A stretch of 64,000 nt of DNA from contig DASXYL010000062.1 in NCBI GenBank assembly GCA_036502575.1, forward strand, positions 31,490 through 95,489, in the 5' to 3' direction. Source of the stretch: DASXRA01 sp036502575 (lineage in GTDB: Bacteria > Actinomycetota > Actinomycetes > Mycobacteriales > Jatrophihabitantaceae). The notes under the pieces were generated by a model. The model was given only the letters and a program-made list of their open reading frames with translations. It made no database searches and was not told where the DNA came from. The position numbers and the translations under genes are program-made. Shown here one piece after another: positions 50,539-59,434 of this stretch (within the stretch, counting starts at the first letter, position 1; each line of letters begins with the position of its first letter).

Positions 50539-52748
50539 GCGAGCGTCCGGGGCCGGACGGCGTTGGCCGCGTCGACCAACCGGATGCGTTCGGCTCGGTC
50601 GGAGGTGAGCGTGGCGAGGCGGCGGTAGGCCGTCTCGGCGCCGCCGCGCAGCTCGGGCTCGGTGGCCGGGACTCCGGCGATTCGCGTGTTCGGTTCCGGG
50701 CTGCCGTTCCGGACCTGTTCCAGAGCCCGGACGAGCACCTTGACGACCAGCTGCTGCCGTTCGCGCGGATCGATCGACACCGCCTGGACGGTGGCAGCCG
50801 CGTCGGCGAGCGCGGGCAACCCCTTGTCGGAATCGGCCAGGATGTCGGCGCGGGTACGGCGCGCGGTCACGTACGCGCCGCTGGTCGGGCCGACGAGATC
50901 CAGGGCGGCCAGTGCCCCGTCGACGTCGCCGTTGGCCAGCGCCGTTCGGGCCAGCCCGAACGCGGCCGGGGCGACGTAATTGGCGTCGACCGCCGTGCAG
51001 GTGCGGTACAGCCCCTGGGCCAGCTCGCGTTCACCGGCCAGCTCGCAGGCCAGGCCCAGCGCCAGCTTGGGGGCGAGCTCCCCGGGCACCTGACTCAGCA
51101 CGGTGTTGAACGCCGTGGTGGCCGCCGGTGCGTCGCCCCGAGCCAGGGCGGCCAGGCCCGACAGCCACACCGCCCGCCATTCCCAGGGGTCGTCGGCCAG
51201 CAGCTGCTCGATCGTCTGGTCGGCCTCCGGGTAGCGGCCGGCCTCGATCGCGGCCCGGGCCCGGGCCAGGCGCACCTCGGTGCTGTCGTGCGGGGCCGCG
51301 GCCAGCGCGTCCAGCCGCTGCCCCGGGTCGGCGATCGACACGCTCGCGAGCCACGCCGCGCAGGGATCGGCCGGGTCGGTCTGCAACGGCGGCAGCTCGC
51401 CCCACTCGAGCGTCGCCCCTGAGGACGTCGGCGCACCGAACAGCGCCGACGGGGTGGACTGCCGAGCCGGTCCGGACGCGTCGGCGACGACCACCTCGCG
51501 CAGCACGGCCAGCAGCTGGTCGCGCAGCTCGTCCGCGGACTGGAACCGGTCGTTCGGGTTCTCGGCCGTCGCCTTGGCCAGCACCCGGTACAGCGAGTCG
51601 TAGCGCTGGAAGATCGGGACGTCGTCGACGGGCGGCAGGGCCTTGGCGTAGGTGGACTGGTAGCCGCGGAACTCGAACATCAGCACGGCCAGGGTGCGCC
51701 CGATCGTGAAGATGTCGCTGGCCACGCTCGGGCCCAGGGTCGCCACCTCGGGGGCCTGGAAGCCGACCGTGCCGTAGATGGCGCTCTCGTAGTCGTCGAC
51801 CCGGCGCACCCCACCCAGGTCGATCAGCTTCACCGCGTCGCCGGACTGGATGAGGTTGTCGGGCTTGAAGTCGCAGTAGAGCAGACCCTGGCTGTGCAGG
51901 TAGCTGAACGCCGGCAGGATCTCGACCATGTAGGCGATGGCCTGGTCCGCGGGGAACGGGTTGTAGCGGCCGTTGTTGTCGGCCATCCGGTCCTTGAGCA
52001 GCTCCTTGAGCGAGCGGCCGCCGACGTACTCCATGACGGTGTAGCCGGCGTTCTCGAACATCGCGAAGTTGTAGATGTTGACGATCAGCGGATGCTGCAC
52101 CTCGGCCAGGAACTGCCGCTCGGCGACGGCCGCCTGGTAGGCGTCCAGGTCGCCGGTGTTGAGCAGGCCCTTGAGCACCGTCGGGCGGTTGGACACGTTG
52201 CGGTCCACGGCGAGGTAGACCCAGCCCAGACCGCCGTGCGCGAGGGCGCCCACCACCTCGTACTGGGCGCTCACCAGGTCGCCGGCCTTGAGCTTCGGCT
52301 CGAAGGAGAACTCGGTGCGGCACTTGGGGCAGAAGCCGTGGGTGCGTCCGGGCTGGCCGTCGCGGCCCCGTCCGACCGCGGCGCCGCACTTGGCGCAGAA
52401 GCGCTTGTCCTCGGCGACGCGCGGGTCCTTCATGATCACGTCGCGCGGATCGGGCACCGGCGCGGGCGGGACGGACGTCAGCCCGGCGCCGAGCCGCTGC
52501 GAGTGGGTGCTCGTGGAGCCCAGCCGTCGGGTGGGACGGGTGGCGCCGGCGCGGGCCGACCCGATCGGCGAGCTGGACAGCCGCGAGGCACTGCTGGTGC
52601 GGGTGCTGCCGGTGCTGCCCGTCTGCCCGCTCGGTGCTGCGTATTGGTGAGCAGAGCTAGCTCTGCTCACCTGTTCGGCCGGGCTGCCGCAGACGTTGCA
52701 GTAGCCGTCCTCGATCTCACCTGTACAGCCAGGCTGAGTGCATTTCAC
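50535..52748 (-). CDS. pknG: Serine/threonine protein kinase PknG
   Basis: This 737-residue kinase (M. tuberculosis PknG is 750) has an extra N-terminal ribbon (CTQPGC...CNVCG), a Ser/Thr-rich tail (~30-80), the PknG rubredoxin-like domain (CAKCG...CPKCR, ~112-137), the kinase (~150-420) and C-terminal TPR helices (~460-735). Kinase residues: Gly loop AHGGLGWVYLA, Lys in TVLKGL, catalytic LLYCDFKPDNLI, metal LIDLGG and GFQAPEV. The HRD box is YCD, as PknG kinases vary here. In mycobacteria it senses amino acids through GlnH/GlnX and phosphorylates GarA. GTG 52748 overlaps the preceding gene. Confidence 0.95.
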   Translation of the reverse strand: MKCTQPGCTGEIEDGYCNVCGSPAEQVSRASSAHQYAAPSGQTGSTGSTRTSSASRLSSSPIGSARAGATRPTRRLGSTSTHSQRLGAGLTSVPPAPVPDPRDVIMKDPRVAEDKRFCAKCGAAVGRGRDGQPGRTHGFCPKCRTEFSFEPKLKAGDLVSAQYEVVGALAHGGLGWVYLAVDRNVSNRPTVLKGLLNTGDLDAYQAAVAERQFLAEVQHPLIVNIYNFAMFENAGYTVMEYVGGRSLKELLKDRMADNNGRYNPFPADQAIAYMVEILPAFSYLHSQGLLYCDFKPDNLIQSGDAVKLIDLGGVRRVDDYESAIYGTVGFQAPEVATLGPSVASDIFTIGRTLAVLMFEFRGYQSTYAKALPPVDDVPIFQRYDSLYRVLAKATAENPNDRFQSADELRDQLLAVLREVVVADASGPARQSTPSALFGAPTSSGATLEWGELPPLQTDPADPCAAWLASVSIADPGQRLDALAAAPHDSTEVRLARARAAIEAGRYPEADQTIEQLLADDPWEWRAVWLSGLAALARGDAPAATTAFNTVLSQVPGELAPKLALGLACELAGERELAQGLYRTCTAVDANYVAPAAFGLARTALANGDVDGALAALDLVGPTSGAYVTARRTRADILADSDKGLPALADAAATVQAVSIDPRERQQLVVKVLVRALEQVRNGSPEPNTRIAGVPATEPELRGGAETAYRRLATLTSDRAERIRLVDAANAVRPRTLA

Positions 52749-53917
52749 GGCGCCTCCACCGGGGGTTCGGCCGTCGCGATCGCGCCCACTGCGACCTGGA
52801 CGGCGCGGCCGTACTCGTCGACGAGCGTTCGGGCGGCGCGCAGGTCGCACGGCGCGTGCCACAGCACCGCCCGCAGCTGGGCGAACAGGGTGTCGAGCTG
52901 CGGATCCTCGGCCAGTCCTCTGGCCCCGGCCTTCGAGCGGTAGGCCTCGGCCAGGCCCCGTAGCTCGGCCCGCTCGGTGAGGGGCGCCGCGTACCGACGG
53001 CGCGCCTCGGCCAGTGCGGCAGCGGCCAGGTCGAGCCGTTGCTGGTAGGTGTCGAGCGCGGCGCGGGCGGCGGTCCACGTGCCGGGCAGATCGGGACCGT
53101 CGGGCATCGGCGGTACCGGGCCGAGCGCGTCGACATCGGGAACGGCCAGGCGGGGCGGATCGGCGATCTTGTCCCGGCAGAGCTGCGCCGTCGTCCGGGT
53201 GTCGGCCTCGGCGGTGCGCAGCTCGGCCACCCGGGTGGCCAGCACGGCCACGTCCCGGCTGACCGACGCCCGCAGCGACGTCTCCTTGATCAGGTCGCGT
53301 TCGAGCAGCTCGGCGGCGTCGGCGATGCGGCCGACCTCCTCGCCCAGCGTCCTCGCATCGGCGCGCAACGCCGCCTCGAGCTCCGCCTTGAGCTGGTCGG
53401 CTTCCTCGGCGCGGCGTTCGAGCGTGGCGGCCAGGTCGTGGCAGCGGGCCAGCGTCTCGCGCAGCGGGGCGATCCGGTCGGCGGCACCGGATCCGGCGAT
53501 CGTGTCGGCGTCGAGCCGGGCGGCCAGGCGGGCTTCGAGCGCGGCGGCCAGCGTCGAGGCCTCGCTGAGCGAGAACGCGGTCGGATTGCCGAGCGCGTCG
53601 GGCAGCCGTCCCCACATCAGTTGGGCCAGCTTGGCCAGCTCCTTGTCGCCGACCCGGCCGCTGTCCCACGTCTTGATCAGCTCGTCGGTGCGCCGGTCGA
53701 TCGACTCGGACAGCGACAGGGCCAGGGTGAGATCGCCGGTGAACGCGTCCGCCGTGGACGCCACCTGCGCACGCCGGTCGAGCGCGTTGAGTGCCGTGCG
53801 CAGGTCGTCGCGCCAGCGCCGCAGCTCGTCCAGGTAGTGCAGGACGTCACGGGGCGCCGCCGGGGCGGTCAGCGATCCCGGCGGGGTCGGCGGCGTGTCG
53901 AGGGTGGTCGCGTTCAC
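52745..53917 (-). CDS. Coiled-coil protein of unknown function in the PknG operon
   Basis: This 390-residue protein is almost all helix, rich in Ala, Leu, Arg and Glu, with likely coiled coil at ~15-55 and ~150-260 (EARLAARLDADTIAG, LERRAEEADQLKAELEAALR, EEVGRIADAAELLERDLIK). There is no membrane segment. It lies between glnH and pknG with GTGA overlaps at both ends, so it is made in step with both. A scaffold linking the sensor to the kinase is a reasonable guess; no family is recognised. GTG 53917 is chosen by the overlap. Confidence 0.65.
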   Translation of the reverse strand: MNATTLDTPPTPPGSLTAPAAPRDVLHYLDELRRWRDDLRTALNALDRRAQVASTADAFTGDLTLALSLSESIDRRTDELIKTWDSGRVGDKELAKLAQLMWGRLPDALGNPTAFSLSEASTLAAALEARLAARLDADTIAGSGAADRIAPLRETLARCHDLAATLERRAEEADQLKAELEAALRADARTLGEEVGRIADAAELLERDLIKETSLRASVSRDVAVLATRVAELRTAEADTRTTAQLCRDKIADPPRLAVPDVDALGPVPPMPDGPDLPGTWTAARAALDTYQQRLDLAAAALAEARRRYAAPLTERAELRGLAEAYRSKAGARGLAEDPQLDTLFAQLRAVLWHAPCDLRAARTLVDEYGRAVQVAVGAIATAEPPVEAP

Positions 53918-54957
53918 GGCAACGCGCGCCCATACACAGGCGGCGGCGCGTTCTTGGCCGGCGCCGGCAGCCACTTCGCGTAGGTGTCCTTCAAGAAGCC
54001 ATTGGTTCGCCACTTGTCGAGCAGCGAGTTGATGTACTGCACGAAGTCGACGTTTTTCGGCGGGATGCCCAACCCGTACGGCTCGTCGGTGATCTCATCT
54101 CCGGCGATGCGCGCGTAGGGATCCTGAGCGTGGAACCCGGCAACCACCGTGTTGTCGGAGATGATTCCGTCGACGGTGCCTTGCTGGAACAGCACCATGC
54201 AGTCGCTGATGTCGTTGACGAGCACCGGCTTGACTTGCTTGTAGATCTTGAGGTTCTCGCTGCCGGTCGAGCCGTCCGCTGTGCAGACCTTGGCCTTGGC
54301 CTTGTTCAGGTCGTTGATGTCGTTGTACCGAGCGTTGTTGCGCACGAGTACCTGCTGGCCGGCGTGGAAGTACTCGGTGGAGAAAGCGATCTGGTTCCAT
54401 CGAGTGCAGTTGATCGTCATAATGTCGGCGACGAGGTCGACGCGTCCGGACTGAAGGTCCGGGATGCGTTGCGCGAAGTTCTCGACGACGTACTCGATGT
54501 GCCCCTTGGTAGTGCCGAAGATTTCCTTGGCGATCTGGCTGACGATGTCGATGTCGAAGCCCTCGAGCGCGCCCGTGATCGGATTGCGATAGCCGAACAA
54601 CAGGTTGTCGGCCGAAACCCCAACTTTGATCTTGTTGTGGCTCTTGATGGTGTTCAGAGTCTTAGCGGCCGAATCGCCGGGGGGCAGCGCGCTGTCCGGT
54701 GCGTACGACTGCACCCGCGACCCCTTGACGTCCTTGTCGTCGCAGCCGGGCCGTACCGGGGGCGTTGAGGCCGGTGGGGCGTTGCTGGTCGACGGTGGGG
54801 CGACCGTGGGAAGGGTTGGGGTGCTGCCGGCGCTGCAGCCGGCGACCAGGGCGGTCACGGCGGCGGCACCGGCGAGGGCCAGCCAGCCTCCCCGCCGAGA
54901 TGACGACCCACGGCGTCGAACCTTCGTCGTCTCGGCGGGGAAGCGCTCGGTCGTCAT
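53914..54957 (-). CDS. glnH: GlnH-like amino-acid-binding lipoprotein
   Basis: This 347-residue lipoprotein has a signal peptide with lipobox LVAGC (Cys ~41), a Pro/Thr-rich linker (~45-70) and a type 3 solute-binding domain (~100-340): IKVGVSADNLLFGYRN, FDIDIVSQIAKEIFG, RVDLVADIMTINCTRW, FSTEYFHAGQQVLV and a hinge TADGSTGSENL. In mycobacteria GlnH binds Asp/Glu outside the membrane and signals through GlnX to PknG. No ABC permease or ATPase gene is near, so it acts as a sensor rather than a transporter part. Confidence 0.92.
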   Translation of the reverse strand: MTTERFPAETTKVRRRGSSSRRGGWLALAGAAAVTALVAGCSAGSTPTLPTVAPPSTSNAPPASTPPVRPGCDDKDVKGSRVQSYAPDSALPPGDSAAKTLNTIKSHNKIKVGVSADNLLFGYRNPITGALEGFDIDIVSQIAKEIFGTTKGHIEYVVENFAQRIPDLQSGRVDLVADIMTINCTRWNQIAFSTEYFHAGQQVLVRNNARYNDINDLNKAKAKVCTADGSTGSENLKIYKQVKPVLVNDISDCMVLFQQGTVDGIISDNTVVAGFHAQDPYARIAGDEITDEPYGLGIPPKNVDFVQYINSLLDKWRTNGFLKDTYAKWLPAPAKNAPPPVYGRALP

Positions 54958-56273
54958 CGGTACTCCCGCAGCCGGGTGGAGACGCCTCGGCCGGCGGCCA
55001 CCGCGGCGGCGATGCCGGCGATCAGCGCTATCCACGCGAATGCCGGCAGCGGTGAACGGGCGCTGCCCAGATCGTGGCGCAGCTGCCCCGAGCTCTGGGT
55101 GAGCGCCTGGCCGGAGCTATTGTCGAAGGAGCCGAACGCCGCGTTGGCGCCGTCCTTGGCGTTGTTCGTGGCGAGGGCGACTGCCTCGTCCCAGTTGCCG
55201 GCGGTGTCGAACGTGCGGATCTTCTTGTGCACGTCCTCGTAGCTCGCGAATGCCTTCTGCGCAGCTTGCTCGTTCGTCCCGCCTCGGTTCGCGGCGTCGT
55301 CGAGGATCGCGCCGACATTGGCCGACAGGTTGTCGAAGCTCGCGTCGTAGGCCTGGCCCTGGCCGCGAGCGATCAGGGTCAGGCTCTCAGCGCTCTTCGC
55401 GTCGAAGGCGTCGATGCGGGCAGTGGCGAGTTCGAGCGTGGCGAAGTAGGCGCCGTCGCGGGTGCTCTTCGCCTTGCTCTGGCTCCAGGCCATGACGCCG
55501 GCCAGCACGATGCCCACCACCAGCACCACGGCCGTGGCGATCACCAACGGCAGGTTGAACACCCGACGCACCCGTCCGGCCAGCCAGACCTGCGCGGCGA
55601 TCAGCGCGATCAGGGCGATGACCAACCCGATCACCAGCCAGGTGGTGGCGCTCGCGCTCGACGAGTACGCGTTGTCGACGCGGTGCTGTACGGACGTGCC
55701 GAGCTCGCCGAGCGGCGGCAGTGCGTCGGTGCGCAGCAGGTCGGTCGCCTGGCGCAGGTAGGCGGCGCCGAGCGGGTAGCCCAGCCGGTTGTTCGACCGC
55801 GCCGACTCGACGAGGCCGGTGTAGCGGGTGACGACGTCGTTCACCGTCTTCAGCGCTGCCGCGTCGTGCGCGTTGTCGCCGGACGCGTCGGCGAGGGTCC
55901 GCGCCGCCGCGGCGATGCCGCCCTGATAGGCGGCGCGCGCGGCCGGTGGTTCGAGCCCTCCGACGAGGAACGCGTTGGTCAGGTTGGCGTCCGCCGACAC
56001 CAGGCTCGTCCGGATCGTCTGGATACGCACCAGCTGCGCGGCATCGGCCCGAGCGTTCGACAGCGCGCCGGCCCGGGTCGACGCGGCTACGAACGCGAAC
56101 AGGCCGAACACCAGGCCCGCGACCACGGTGACGATGCCGGCCAGGCGCAGCCGTCCCGGCGTGCCGGCGAACGCGGCGCGCACTGCTCGGGTCACGACCT
56201 GCCACGTGTGCGGCGGGTGCTGCACCTCGGGCGCGGCCGGCGCCGATTGGGCCGGCGGCGCGGTCGCCGCCAT
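54954..56273 (-). CDS. glnX: GlnX-like membrane sensor
   Basis: This 439-residue protein has four membrane helices: ~43-65 (IVTVVAGLVFGLFAFVAAS), ~205-228 (LVIGLVIALIALIAA), ~240-262 (VIATAVVLVVGIVLAGVM) and ~410-430. Between helices 1 and 2 and helices 3 and 4 lie helical outside domains, as in four-helix-bundle chemoreceptor sensors. It fits GlnX, the membrane link between GlnH and PknG. A cytoplasmic N-terminus of ~35 Pro/Ala-rich residues precedes. It overlaps glnH by 4 bases and the AAA+ gene by 1. Confidence 0.9.
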   Translation of the reverse strand: MAATAPPAQSAPAAPEVQHPPHTWQVVTRAVRAAFAGTPGRLRLAGIVTVVAGLVFGLFAFVAASTRAGALSNARADAAQLVRIQTIRTSLVSADANLTNAFLVGGLEPPAARAAYQGGIAAAARTLADASGDNAHDAAALKTVNDVVTRYTGLVESARSNNRLGYPLGAAYLRQATDLLRTDALPPLGELGTSVQHRVDNAYSSSASATTWLVIGLVIALIALIAAQVWLAGRVRRVFNLPLVIATAVVLVVGIVLAGVMAWSQSKAKSTRDGAYFATLELATARIDAFDAKSAESLTLIARGQGQAYDASFDNLSANVGAILDDAANRGGTNEQAAQKAFASYEDVHKKIRTFDTAGNWDEAVALATNNAKDGANAAFGSFDNSSGQALTQSSGQLRHDLGSARSPLPAFAWIALIAGIAAAVAAGRGVSTRLREYR

Positions 56274-57628
56274 CAGCTCTTCTCGCTCGTCGTCATGGAT
56301 TCCTCCCCCGGAGGATGCACGGTATCCGGTAACTCACCCAGATCGTCAGGTGTCAATTCGCGCAATTGCGTAACGGTGGGTTCCGGGACGTCGCGCAGCC
56401 GCCATGCCTGCCGAACGACCGCGGCCTCGAAGAGGTTTCTGACGAAGCGAGCGTTGCCGAATCCGGTGTCGCGCGGGGTGAGCGTCAGGATCTGCCGCAG
56501 CCGTTCCCCGGCGCCGGTATTGGGGGAGAAGTCGGACTCGGACGTGATCTTGGTGAAGATCTGGACGAGCTGGTCGTCGGTGTAATCCTGGAAGGTCAGC
56601 GTCAACCGGAACCGGCTGGCCAGCCCCGGGTTGGCGTCGATGAAGCCTTCCATCGGGCCGGGGTATCCGGCGACGATCACCACGAGCTCGTCGCGGTGAT
56701 CCTCCATCTGCTTGACGAGCGTCTCGATCGCCTCGTCGCCGAACTGGTCGTCGGCCAGGCCGTACGCCTCGTCGATGAACAGCGCGCCGCCGATGGCCTT
56801 GGCGCAGACCTCGGCCGTCTTCAGGGCGGTCTGGCCGACGTATCCGGCGACGAGGCTCGAGCGGTCGGACTCGACGAGCTGCCCCTTCTCCAGGACGCCC
56901 AGTGCCCGGTAGATGCCGGCGACCAGCCGGGCGACGGTGGTCTTGCCGGTGCCGGGGTTGCCGACGAAGACGAGGTGGCGGGTGATCGCCGGCTCGCGCA
57001 GCTGCTTGGTTTTGCGGAGCCGGGCGATGCGCAGCACCTCCGCCTGGTGGCGCACCTCGGTCTTGACGTCGTCCAGGCCGACCAGGGCGTCCAGCTCGGC
57101 GAGCAACTCGTCGAGCGTCTTGGCGGGCGACAGCTCGGGTTCGGGCGTGGGGGCCGCCGGCGGTTCGGCTGGCCCCGCCTGGTTTTGGTCACCCAGCCGC
57201 GTATTTGACGGCGGGTGACCAAAACCGGAGGACGGGGCTGGGAGGGCGGCCGTCTGCGCGGCGGCGATCACCGAGGCGGTGCCCACCACCGACAGGCTCG
57301 GCTCGCCGAGCGAGCACGCCGCCGACGCCAGCTCGGCGAGCGCGGCCGCGTAGGCGGGAGCCGAGGCGTCGCTCCGGGCCACCAACCGGGCGAGCACCGG
57401 CGTCGCCCGGGTCGTGAAGGGCGCCCCGGCCCGCGCCGCCGCCTCGAAGCCGCTCGTCCGGCCGCCGAACGCCGCCGTCCAGTCCGCGGCCGCGCCGGCC
57501 GCCCGCTGCGCCGCCACTGCGGAAAGGGCCGCTGCCTCGGCGCGCACTCCGGACTCGGCCTCGCCGGCGGCAACGCCCACCGCGACCAGCGCGTCGACGG
57601 CTGAACGAACGGCGTCCACCCCGCTCAT
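56273..57628 (-). CDS. AAA+ ATPase of the CbxX/CfqX type
   Basis: This 451-residue protein has an Ala-rich helical N-terminal part (~1-125), a flexible linker (~130-165) and a CbxX/EccA-type AAA+ module (~175-430): Walker A FVGNPGTGKTTVARLVAGIY, Walker B GGALFIDEAYGLA, sensor 1 VVIVAGYPGPM, and arginine finger near NPGLASRFRLTL. Such ATPases remodel other proteins (RuBisCO activase, type VII secretion EccA). The linker is partly encoded by a 46-bp palindrome (57181-57226) that also occurs in an intergenic site. The ATG at 57628 overlaps the upstream gene (ATGA). Confidence 0.9.
   Translation of the reverse strand: MSGVDAVRSAVDALVAVGVAAGEAESGVRAEAAALSAVAAQRAAGAAADWTAAFGGRTSGFEAAARAGAPFTTRATPVLARLVARSDASAPAYAAALAELASAACSLGEPSLSVVGTASVIAAAQTAALPAPSSGFGHPPSNTRLGDQNQAGPAEPPAAPTPEPELSPAKTLDELLAELDALVGLDDVKTEVRHQAEVLRIARLRKTKQLREPAITRHLVFVGNPGTGKTTVARLVAGIYRALGVLEKGQLVESDRSSLVAGYVGQTALKTAEVCAKAIGGALFIDEAYGLADDQFGDEAIETLVKQMEDHRDELVVIVAGYPGPMEGFIDANPGLASRFRLTLTFQDYTDDQLVQIFTKITSESDFSPNTGAGERLRQILTLTPRDTGFGNARFVRNLFEAAVVRQAWRLRDVPEPTVTQLRELTPDDLGELPDTVHPPGEESMTTSEKS
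57181..57226. repeat. Palindromic element inside the AAA+ coding sequence
   Basis: GGTTTTGGTCACCC (57181-57194), an 18-base middle and GGGTGACCAAAACC (57213-57226). Read on the minus strand it matches the intergenic element at 31361-31402 over 32 bases with few changes. It encodes the hydrophilic peptide GFGHPPSNTRLGDQN in the protein linker. Confidence 0.8.
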
Positions 57629-58119
57629 CGTTGCCGCGGGTCGAGGGCCAGCGCGCCGGAGCCGAACTTCTCGGCCAGAAACCGCCCGTGCGCGATCAGC
57701 GCGTCGGCATCGGCCCGGCAGACCGCGTCGAACACGTCGTCCATCTTGGAACCGAGCAGGTCGAGCTGATCGCACAGCACGGTCAGCGACGTCTTCCCGC
57801 CCGAGACCGGACGGCGATCGGCGAACGAGCGGGGCAGCCGCATGTACGCCGCCACGGCCTCCGGCATATAAGAGGTGGCGGTGCGCAGGACGTCATGCGC
57901 GGTGAAGCTGCCCGGGCCGAGGTTGGCGAGGCGCGGCACCGTGTCCCGCACGACCGATGCCACCCGGTCGACGCGGGCCACCACCATGTCGGGCACCTTG
58001 CCGGCGATCGCCACCTGCAAACCCGACAGGGACGCCAGGATCTCGTCGTCGTCCGAACGGGCCGGCACCGGCGCGGGCGCCGGCCGCCGCTTGAACAGCC
58101 GCGTCAGCCAACGAAACAT
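57625..58119 (-). CDS. Small protein of unknown function, second in the TelA-PknG operon
   Basis: This 164-residue soluble protein has a basic start (MFRWLTRLFKRRP) and a helical body: VVRDTVPRLANLGPG, HDVLRTATSYMPEAVAAYMRL and LCDQLDLLGSKMDDVFDAVC. I do not recognise a family. It begins at the base after the telA stop and overlaps the AAA+ start (ATGA), so it is expressed with both. The basic amphipathic start could touch the membrane. TelA genes often have such a small helical neighbour; function is open. Confidence 0.65.
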   Translation of the reverse strand: MFRWLTRLFKRRPAPAPVPARSDDDEILASLSGLQVAIAGKVPDMVVARVDRVASVVRDTVPRLANLGPGSFTAHDVLRTATSYMPEAVAAYMRLPRSFADRRPVSGGKTSLTVLCDQLDLLGSKMDDVFDAVCRADADALIAHGRFLAEKFGSGALALDPRQR

Positions 58120-59331
58120 CTAGAGCGAGAGGTTGAGGTCGCCGCCGTGGTCGTCGGCCGACTTGCCGTCGCTCTGGCGCACGCGCGACAGGTAGGACTG
58201 CGACTTGTCGATCTCCCCCTGCAGCGTGCCGATCGTCTGCTTCATCGAGTCCAGGGCGGCTACCTTGAAGGTGTCGATCGAGTCCATGGCCTGATAGACG
58301 TTGTCGAACGAGCGCTGCAGTGACTGGATGCCGATCGTGGCCTCGGCCGACTGCTTCTGGATGGCGACGCCCTGGGTGGCGAGCAGCTGCGACGTCGACT
58401 CGATCAGGTTGGCCGTCGTGGTGTTCAGTGCGGTGATCTGGTCGAGCACCAGCTTCTGGTTGGCCAGCGCCTGGGCGACGATCACCGCGGTCCGCAGAGC
58501 AGAGACGGTGGTCGTCGTGGCCCGGTCGACGCCCTTGATCAGCTCGAGGTTGTTCTTGCGGACGAGGTCGATGGCCAGGTAGCCCTGGATCGAGACGGCC
58601 AGCTGGGTCAGCAGGTCCTGGTGCTTCTGCCGGACGGCGTAGAGCACGTCGTCACGCAGCACCTTGGCCTTGTCGGCGTCGGTCGCCTCGATCGACGCGA
58701 TCTTGTCGGCCAACGCCTTGTCCAGGTGCTCGGCCACGTAGGAGTACTGCGCCAGGCGCTGCATCGTCTCCCAGAGGTGCACCTTCTCCTGGTCGAGCGC
58801 GGCGTTGTCCTTGCGCAGCTCGTCCTGCCCGTCCAGCAACGCCTTGAGGATGGCGTCGATGTGCGACTGCGCGCTCTCGTACTTGTGGAAGTAGTCGCGC
58901 AGCTTGTCGCCGAACGGGATCATGCCGAGCAGCTTCTTGACCCCGGTGGCCTGCTTGGGGTCGAGATCCTCGACGGTGCGCCGCAGGTCGACCAGCGTGG
59001 TGGCCACCTTGCCGGTGTCGTCGTTCTTCTGCATCGCGCGCACCGGCGAGGCCAGCAGCTTGTTCGACGTCTCGGCCGAGGCCCGGATCTCGTCGTTGCC
59101 CATCGTCCGGACGTCGTCGGCCTTGGCGGTGAACGCCGGTGAATGCACGTCCAGTGTCACGACCGAGTCGACGTAGTCGGCGACCTTCGCGTCCAGCGCC
59201 GGTAGCGCGGCGGCGGAAATGGGCACCATGCCGCCGGCTTTGGCCGGTTCGACCTGCTTGACCGGCTCGGGAGCTTGCAGGGTCAGCTCGCTGGGCGGGG
59301 TCAGGGCAGCAGCGGCCGCGGTGTCTGACAT
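58120..59331 (-). CDS. telA: TelA-family protein (toxic anion resistance)
   Basis: This 403-residue helical protein matches TelA (PF05816): a disordered start, then KKLLGMIPFGDKLRDYFHKY (~130-150), long helices (LWETMQRLAQYSYVAEHL, YLAIDLVRKNNLELIKGVDRA shown in pieces) and the typical ALRTAVIVAQALANQKLVLDQ (~275-295). TelA proteins go with tellurite/Ter-type envelope stress systems; the molecular role is not settled. It is the first gene of the ten-gene operon and divergent from rex. Confidence 0.9.
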   Translation of the reverse strand: MSDTAAAAALTPPSELTLQAPEPVKQVEPAKAGGMVPISAAALPALDAKVADYVDSVVTLDVHSPAFTAKADDVRTMGNDEIRASAETSNKLLASPVRAMQKNDDTGKVATTLVDLRRTVEDLDPKQATGVKKLLGMIPFGDKLRDYFHKYESAQSHIDAILKALLDGQDELRKDNAALDQEKVHLWETMQRLAQYSYVAEHLDKALADKIASIEATDADKAKVLRDDVLYAVRQKHQDLLTQLAVSIQGYLAIDLVRKNNLELIKGVDRATTTTVSALRTAVIVAQALANQKLVLDQITALNTTTANLIESTSQLLATQGVAIQKQSAEATIGIQSLQRSFDNVYQAMDSIDTFKVAALDSMKQTIGTLQGEIDKSQSYLSRVRQSDGKSADDHGGDLNLSL

Positions 59332-59434
59332 GGATGGTCCCCCTCCGGTGGCACAGCTCGGTGCTTACAATTTCTAGCAGAATTCGCACGGCTGCCGGAG
59401 GCGTCAGCGCCCCAATAGCACAGCCCTACGCGAT

